64,000 nucleotides of DNA from Polytrichum commune (Eukaryota; Streptophyta; Polytrichopsida; Polytrichales; Polytrichaceae): positions 20,336,001-20,400,000 of the forward strand of contig OX485806.1 of the NCBI GenBank assembly GCA_950295325.1. The letters run 5' to 3'. The notes below the pieces were generated by a model. It saw only the letters and a list, made by a program, of their open reading frames with translations. It was not told where the DNA came from and did no database searches. Shown here in pieces: positions 57,205 through 64,000 of this stretch. Within the stretch, counting starts at the first letter, position 1. Each line of letters opens with the position of its first letter. The position numbers were made by a program, and so were the translations under genes.

Positions 57205-60184
57205 ATACTATGTACAAGTTCTCATAATGAGGCACAAAAATCCTATAAAGTGACCTACATGTGGACATGCGTTAGTCGGTGGCTACTTGTGCAATACATG
57301 GGGGGTTTGATTGCTTTAGAGAGCGCTCTATTTCATCTTTACTAGTGTTGAAATCAATTCTTCATGTGGGATACAAGTGAGTTTGGATCAATGTAAGAAT
57401 GACACAAGGCAAATTTCAGATGGAAAGAGTGATTTTAATTTTTTGGGTCGGAATAGAGAGTCCTCTATGGGTACCCTTCACGATGTGTTCGGGTGGTAAG
57501 CTTAAGGTGTGTGGGCTTTATGTGGTCACACATATTAACACGATGTATGTATGTGAGAGTGGTATGTGGCAACTTGCAAGGATTGTATCTAGGAATGAAC
57601 ACCAAAAAGTCAATTGTTTTGATGAGATTGGACTATGTGCTCAAACCATAGACACCATTCTAGGTTTACAGCACCATTGGGAGGGTCTGTGTGATCATTT
57701 GAAGAGTAAGTATGAGAACCTTCACTTTGGACTCTTAGAGCTTTTACATTGCGGCTTCAATTGTGAAACTTAAACATTACATTCTCTATGATTCACAATC
57801 GCTAACTAAATGCAAACAAATCTCAAATACCAATAATGCATTCATGGAGATGGATGTGCCCACAATATGGCTGCACACCTCATGTATAATACTCATCTCT
57901 ATGTTTCCTCTACTAGTTGGTGGATGGGGTTGATGGAATTTTAACCCATATTGCTAATATTAGATAACCCACAACCCATGGTCATTCCGGACCCCAATGA
58001 AAACACCTACTAATACGAGGGTGAAGTTCCATGACAACTACCATGAATATGTAGAATAACATTGCCTAGTACATGGATTTTAATTTTTAAAAACGGAATA
58101 TTAAGTCAAAATTAAAGAATCCAATTTAGTCTACTGAAACCAAAAAATAAACAACAAACAACTGACATTTAGTATATTTGGACAAACCACTTGTTTAAAA
58201 ATAAGAACGTATGTGCACTTGTGGGGACAAAACCATCAAATGACAACAACAAAAGCAACAACACAATAACCACAATTTCGAATGTTTGTATTCCATGTTT
58301 GCCAACCACCATATAATTTTGTGCAGTTTTTGCTATCTAGTGTATGCCACATTGACGGTTGAAATTGTCCAAAAGTCACGCATAAATCCAAAGTACTTGA
58401 ATCCCAGCTAAACATGAAAAAACAACAAGGTTTTTATTGCAACCCCCATGCCTTATTTTAAGACTAGAAGTTAACTTTGGCTCTCTATTTGATCTCATAC
58501 ATTCATGATTTCTAGTCATCTAAATTAAACTTGATTTCATCCACATTAGTTCTCTAGTTTCCACATACATCCATTTGACACAAACTCATGGGTGAACCAA
58601 AGACCCACAATGACTCTTGTTTTGAAAGTTGAGACCCACAATGCAAGTAACGTCTTGAAAGTGTTCAAGACCACTTGATTTAACAAATAACACCCACTTG
58701 TTCATCTAGAACACATCTATTGAAGGCCCACATGGCCTACACGTGGGCGTCATACCCACTTTGCAGGGTCATGAATATTGTATACACATAAACACCAAAT
58801 ATTATCAAACAATATTTCTAGTCGAGATCGATAAGACTCAAGTGACAAGATCGAAGCATTCAACAACAACAACAACAACGTCGTAATTTCATGAACATTC
58901 CATGGAACCCGCGACCAATGTGATGCTTTGAGCTATCGACCTCTTTCCATTGGGATGTCACCAAATTCGACCCGAATGTGTAAATTCCATCCGATGCCGA
59001 TTCCATTAAGTCCCTTTTTCGCATGCCTACTCATAGTTTTACACACGTCTCCAAGTTTCGCGTGGCGAATCGGTCAAAACATTGGAGTTCTTGGTCCCAA
59101 AAGACACGAGTTCCCATTTCAAAGCATGTATCTTGGAGGAGGGGCCCATAAGGTCTATATGTAAGAATGTAAAGTGCTCCAAATATTTTGATCATTCTTG
59201 GTTTCAAGAGTCAACATGATCGAGATAACCTAGATGATCATTTTTTTGAAAGAAAGAGAATATTCATTTTGACATTGTATTATGACATTCATATTAGCTC
59301 CATAATTTATGAGGAAAATAATTACAATCTTGGCTAATTTTTTTTCAAATATCTTGTACTAATCACATGTTTTGTATCCTTGAACAAGTGGGTGGAGGTT
59401 TAAAAATGTATGTGTTAGGTCCACTTAGTTCATATTGTTTTTCAGGGAGAGAATGATATGCGTAGGGTTCTAGGTTCTGTCAAAGCGGACAATGAAGTTA
59501 TCTTAAGCTTTGCTACTTCAATCTTTGTTAAATCAAAACAAGTGAGGTTGCCACATGTCACATCCAATACATATCCATGTTAACCAAAGCACCAAAAACA
59601 TATGATTTAAAATGGTGTTCAAAATTAAAGTGCCATGTTGATTAGAGTGATCTTTGTGACCAACCATGTAGCACCAAGTGTCATATGACACCCCCTAGTT
59701 ACCACCAAGTGATTACAAATAATATGAGTTGATAATGAACAGTACAAACCACCGCATTGAAACATATGTTTATTGTAGAGCTTTTTTTTATAAAAAAATT
59801 AAGATTTATATATAAAAAAAAAGCGAGCCCAACATGTCTAACAAATTCAGCAAGACAAAACCGAGTGAGTAGAGGCTTTTGGTATGCGCCAAATACACAC
59901 TATCCAATTCTCTATAGAAGGAACCGTACAGATAATATTGCAATGCCCAAAGGCCGTTAACACAATTTAAGACGGTCCACAAAATGACAAGTGTTGAGAT
60001 TCAGCAAAGAATTTATGTGTTTGTGGCCTAGAAGAAAGTCCACTCTGAAGGTGTTCATTTTGTACCAAAATTATAAAATAAAATGAATAAAATTGTATAA
60101 ATGAATGAAGGATGAGAAGGAAGTCCACTTGAATTTGGGTGGAAGCGAAAGTTGACTAAAATTGAGAAACAAACAGCACAGTGT
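57205..60184. other. Intergenic DNA, no gene recognised
   Basis: A 124-codon frame at 57399-57773 overlaps a reversed family R fragment (about 57575-57735) and is judged a chance frame. CAA microsatellite at 58860-58880. Nothing else is supported. Confidence 0.5.
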
Positions 60185-60410
60185 CCGGGGAGGAGGATTT
60201 GGGGCATAATAATCAGTCGAGATCCTAGTGTTTCCAAGACCAACCGGTTGAATGTTAACATCTTTCGATTTTCCTTCATATAATTGAGGAATATTCGGTG
60301 AGCATCTCTAAATGGATCGGAAAATTTGCCTAAAGTCTTGAATTTGAGATGGTTGTTCCTCAAACTCATAGACTGAATACACCGGCCACTTCTGGCACCA
60401 TCTGCTGGCA
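60185..60410 (-). repeat. Single-arm relative of the 46032-46463 foldback
   Basis: GGGGCATAATAATCAGTCGAG, GATCCTAGTG, ACCAACCGGTTGA.TGT.ACATC and TTTTCCTTCATATAATTGAG follow the order of the right foldback arm, at lower identity. No second arm is next to it, so it may represent the unduplicated ancestor sequence. Confidence 0.6.
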
Positions 60411-60559
60411 TCTCTAGCTGTAATAGTATGAGAAGTGGTGGGCCAATGTCAATTTCTCAAGACAATCCATAGCAATTTCACAGTTAGAACATAACGGAAG
60501 CGTTGGTGTGATTAGGGCATCCACAGGTTCATTTGTAACTAATGAATCGTGTTTACAAA

Positions 60560-60905
60560 TGCCCCGAACACATCATCGTGTAGTGTCACCAACACTAAAT
60601 GTAAATTGACATTATTTGTTATTCCTTGTAAAATATTTATTAAGCATTATGAAATTTACAACGTTGCAATCACTATCACTTACGGAGTGTACTTCCATCC
60701 AAATTTGAACCATCCATGACAATATTTCATTACAAGAATGTTAGGATGTAATATATATACCAGATTTTATTTCCGTATTTGGCACGGATTTCATCCAAAT
60801 TTAAATCATGCATGACAATACTTGTGAACGTATTCACTAGAAAAGTAACCACAGTGACATAAAATACCATATGATGCTAAGTACAATATTTGATGTAGTT
60901 AGTAC
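60560..60905 (+). repeat. Family P element, copy C
   Basis: Matches 29735-30100 and, reversed, 35005-36215. Ends in GATGCTAAGTACAATATTTGATG. A partial MITE T copy follows at about 61020-61095. Confidence 0.6.
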
Positions 60906-61095
60906 CCCTCTACCATGCCAACAAATTTTAGAAAAGTGAAACAATATAAGAAAAAAATATCCATGTGGTTGCAAAAGTACTTCATTTTCACTTATCTCAA
61001 GTGCAAGTTTGTGATTACACTACATTGTTTATGGTATTAAGTGTCACTTACTATTCAAAGTTACGCAATGCTAATATCATAAACATCGTAGTGCA

Positions 61096-61984
61096 AAGGA
61101 GGGGTCTTCTTGAAGATGGTACCTCTTCTAACTAGATAATGCAAACATGATGTAACCAACTATACTCATTACTTATTTTAATTGTAGCTTTGTGGTCAGG
61201 ACCTTATATGTGTGCACACATCCGCCTTCCTCATCTCAAGCATCCAAGGGGTTGCGATGACTAACCTTCTCAATGACTCTCTTCCACTTCCAATCATCTA
61301 AATGATGGGAGTGATTATTTCATATTCGCTAGTACGGACAACTATTTACATGTTAGTTCAAGTGCACATGCAAGGGTGTTTTGTCCCTATGGTTCCATCA
61401 CATGGTTAACCCTTTAGTGTTCAAGAAGCCCCCATTGGACCTCTCTAGAAAAAGAAACTCAAGAGCCACTACCTGTCTTCTCATTTGGTCCCCCCACTTG
61501 ACATGCAGATTCTTTAATGCTTCAAGAAAAGGTAGGTGCAAGTCTTCTTTGGTTTCATCTTGATTTTAAGGAGAACAATGCCCTAGAGTTTCTTTTTTGA
61601 AGCTTGTAGAAGGTCACCAAGACTTGGAGGAGGACACAGTTTGTCATGCCGGGGGTGTTGACCATTGCAAAAAAATTGACCTCTTTAGCAGTGTGGGCAA
61701 CACTCATAACCAAGAATGTTTCCAAACTGATACTCAAGCTCATTGTAAGAGACACTCATCATCCGGTCAATGGACTTTGACCACCTCTAGAACAGGCGTA
61801 TGTACTCCAAATTTGAAATTTTGAATTCTCACATGTATGTTCTACATATTTATACCCTTTTCTATCTATATAATGGCCCTTGTCCATCTCCGAATATAGA
61901 AAACGGAATCTCACTAGTTGTGCCAACTTGGGAATTTCTCAAATTAGCGACCATTGGAAATTCTCAACTTTTGTTGAAAAATAG
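61096..61984. other. Intergenic DNA, no gene recognised
   Basis: Small unrecognised frames (60-75 codons) only. Confidence 0.5.
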
Positions 61985-62700
61985 TATATAATTCCTTCTA
62001 GATCTTCATGATAGAGTTGATTTCCACACACAACTGGTCAATCCTAATAAATGTTGGTGATAGTAAGTTGAATTCCCCTCGACGTCAAGGGTGATACGCA
62101 AGTGCCAAGTTTCATTGGAATGCAAACCGCAACAATCAAGGGCTCAATGAACCAACAACCAGTGTGAGATTCCTTTTTCCTCTAATTCTACCACCGCCCT
62201 TTTTTAATATTAAAAAACACCCCTCACATTGGGACCCCTTTTGATGTAGAGTATATATATATATATATATATAAGTAACATCATCATGCTCACATGTGGA
62301 GTCTAGCAAAGTGGATGGAATGGGGAGAGGGCGGCAAGATGTTGGATTAACATCATCCTAGATCTTTTTGAATGGACTTGGTGTCCACATCCAAGTGGCC
62401 GATCATAACCCATGTTGGTCATAGTGAACCGAATCGCCCTCAGCATCAAGGGTGATATGAAAGCTCCCAGTTCATTGGAACGCACCCCGCGACCATAGAA
62501 GGGTTAAACGAACTGACAACCCAATATGAGATTCTTTTTTCTGTCCGCTTCTAATGCTGCCCTCTTTTTTTATATCATAAACAAAGAAGCCATCACGCAT
62601 TGGACCCCTACTACGACGATGATGTAGTAGATAATAATATCCCGCTAACATGTGGAGTGTAAGGGATTGGATGGAACACGGGGAGGAGGGCGGCATGATT
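61985..62700. repeat. Diverged tandem duplication, two units of about 355 bp
   Basis: Unit 1 (about 61985-62340) and unit 2 (about 62345-62700) share in order CTAGATCTT, GTTGGT-ATAGT, TCAAGGGTGATA, TTCATTGGAA, AATATGAGATTC or GTGTGAGATTCC, CATTGG.ACCCC, TAACATGTGGAGT and GGAGGGCGGCA. Unit 1 has a TA microsatellite at 62248-62271. No gene. Confidence 0.7.
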
Positions 62701-63534
62701 GGTTGGCTATTATGATACGTGAAGTTGAGGAGGGGAAGGTCCGCAAAGGTGCTTGAGCGAAAAATGCGACGTGATCATGTAAGTTAGTATTTGGACATTG
62801 TCATTCAATCACATCCGTTTGGGCTCCCGGTGCGAGGCAAGACGGCAACTCCGTGGGGCCATGTTATTGAGCTAATTGAATCTTCTTTGGCACCAAAGAA
62901 GGCCATGCAAGCAAAGGCCTCCACTCTACCCACCTACGAAGATGACCGGGTCCACAACCAATCAAGCCACTTGATCCGAGCTACCGATTACATGATTTGG
63001 AGGGAGCTAGTATACGTGTGTTGAAATGCTAGGCTCCTAGTTGAAGGTCGGGGGAGCATGTATGTGGGGCCTCACCGTGTGGAGATTGTGTACATTGTCC
63101 CCTCTTTTGTAACCCCCCTTTATTTGTTTTCGAATTATTAAGTTACGTGGTAGGGTTAATTTTTAAATGTAACCGGAGTTTTCATGGTTGGGAGTTGGTT
63201 GTTTTTGCATGCAAAACTTTTCATGTTCGATAACTTTTTGGTGCATGCTTGGAGTCAGTGTGGAGGTTTGAACGAAGATCAGGATTCTATATCGGTTTGT
63301 TGGGGGGCCAAACTCATTTTAACACCTCTTGACATTTCAAAATGAGATTGGTCCTCAATGACCCAATGTGGAAAGTTCTTTCTTTCAAACATCCAAGAAT
63401 GCACCAAAAATCCACCGCACTGTATGGAAAGCACCGTATGCAAAACAACCAAGTATTGACCAAAAGGCTAGTTGAATCAAAGCATAACTCTAGTAACAAA
63501 CATTGTTTATTTGCTATGAAATGAAGGGCGAATA
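62701..63534. other. Intergenic DNA with one unrecognised coding-like stretch
   Basis: 62810-63020 (+) has balanced protein-like composition (HPFGLPVRGKTATPWGHVIE, then ESSLAPKKAMQAKASTLPTY) and could be a fragment of a transposase-derived or host protein. I cannot name it. The rest is AT-rich and empty. Confidence 0.3.
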
Positions 63535-63723
63535 TTTCATAACACCTATTGAGGGGGAGGGCAAATTGGGGGAGAGGGAGGGTGAAAACACTGATTACTA
63601 TTGTGAAGCCTCAATTTTTTTATTTTTAACCAAATCAATCTCTAAATTGTGTATGAATCAACCAACATATTAAAAGGGGGGGGGGGAGGTTTTACTATTA
63701 TCCCTATAGTAGGTGTTATGAAA
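63535..63723. mobile_element. MITE family G, copy 2
   Basis: TTTCATAACACCTATTGAGG at the left and inverted TTTCATAACACCTACTATAG at the right. Interior related to 54410-54610 in reverse. Contains a G11-type run at 63676. 189 bp, no coding capacity. Confidence 0.7.
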
Positions 63724-64000
63724 CCAAACCCTATAATGAAGGTTGCAAGGTTGTAAGTAAATGCTTTGTGAAGCAAGCTTGTTGCATAACCTTATTCAAC
63801 CTTCAAAGCATCCTCCATGGGACTGAGAATATTTGGGAAATCGTGCCCCCACAATTCTTGGTGGATTCCCCATGGGACATGGGATTTATGCTTCCTTTCA
63901 CAATATAGGGGACATGAACATTTCCATTCTTGGCCCTAAACACCTCCATTTTGGCTATGAGTCTCATCACCTAACTTGGGTTGAGGGTATAAACGTAATG
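63724..64000. other. Window end, no gene recognised
   Basis: No feature seen. Confidence 0.5.

Noticed and set aside
57399-57773. A 124-codon gene
   Set aside because: Overlaps a reversed copy of dispersed repeat R, and no domain or exon partner is seen.

Overview
The window looks like nuclear DNA of a land plant with a repeat-rich genome. Evidence: plant-type CCCTAAA motifs, a chromodomain Ty3/gypsy element primed by initiator tRNA-Met, Mutator-like (MULE), Tourist-like, hAT-like and LINE sequences, and U2-type introns. The large intergenic space and the mix of old repeats would fit a seed-free plant (fern, lycophyte or moss), but that placement is a guess. I see no ordinary host gene that I can defend.

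Layout. 1-5497: AT-rich intergenic DNA, then a GC-rich segment of unknown nature (4008-5497). 5498-28615: a Ty3/gypsy chromovirus fossil with 458-bp LTRs, a perfect 5-bp target duplication, primer site, polypurine tract and recognisable gag, protease, RT, RNase H, integrase and chromodomain regions. Nested in it are a candidate solo LTR (6163-7134) and a 15.4-kb MULE (7632-23007). 28616-64000: no convincing gene. It holds layered small elements: TIR/MITE families, one of them doubly invaded (35005-36215), LINE, hAT and Tc1/IS630-like relics, a long foldback (46032-46463), a 315-bp tandem triplication and minisatellites.

The most interesting object is the MULE. Its left half encodes, leftwards, a transposase of about 1171 residues with a DDE-type core and SWIM zinc finger, and it has a duplicated, apparently alternative last exon. 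Its right half encodes, rightwards, two cargo genes that normal MULEs do not carry: a protein-kinase-like protein (16365-17861) and a six-exon gene (17997-22369) joining a ParB/Srx-fold domain to a permuted beta-class DNA adenine/cytosine-N4 methyltransferase domain, a combination typical of phage and plasmid genes. Between the divergent halves is an array of eight full and one partial 20-bp palindromes, most spaced 104 bp apart (about ten helical turns). I infer that this array is a control or nucleoprotein-assembly site for the element.

The two LTRs differ by about 1%, so the host LTR element is young, and the MULE that landed in it is younger still. This MULE family was therefore mobile recently, although in this copy the kinase carries one in-frame stop and the methyltransferase gene one extra A in an A8 run. 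All functional statements about the cargo come from motif reading by eye and have not been checked by a profile search.
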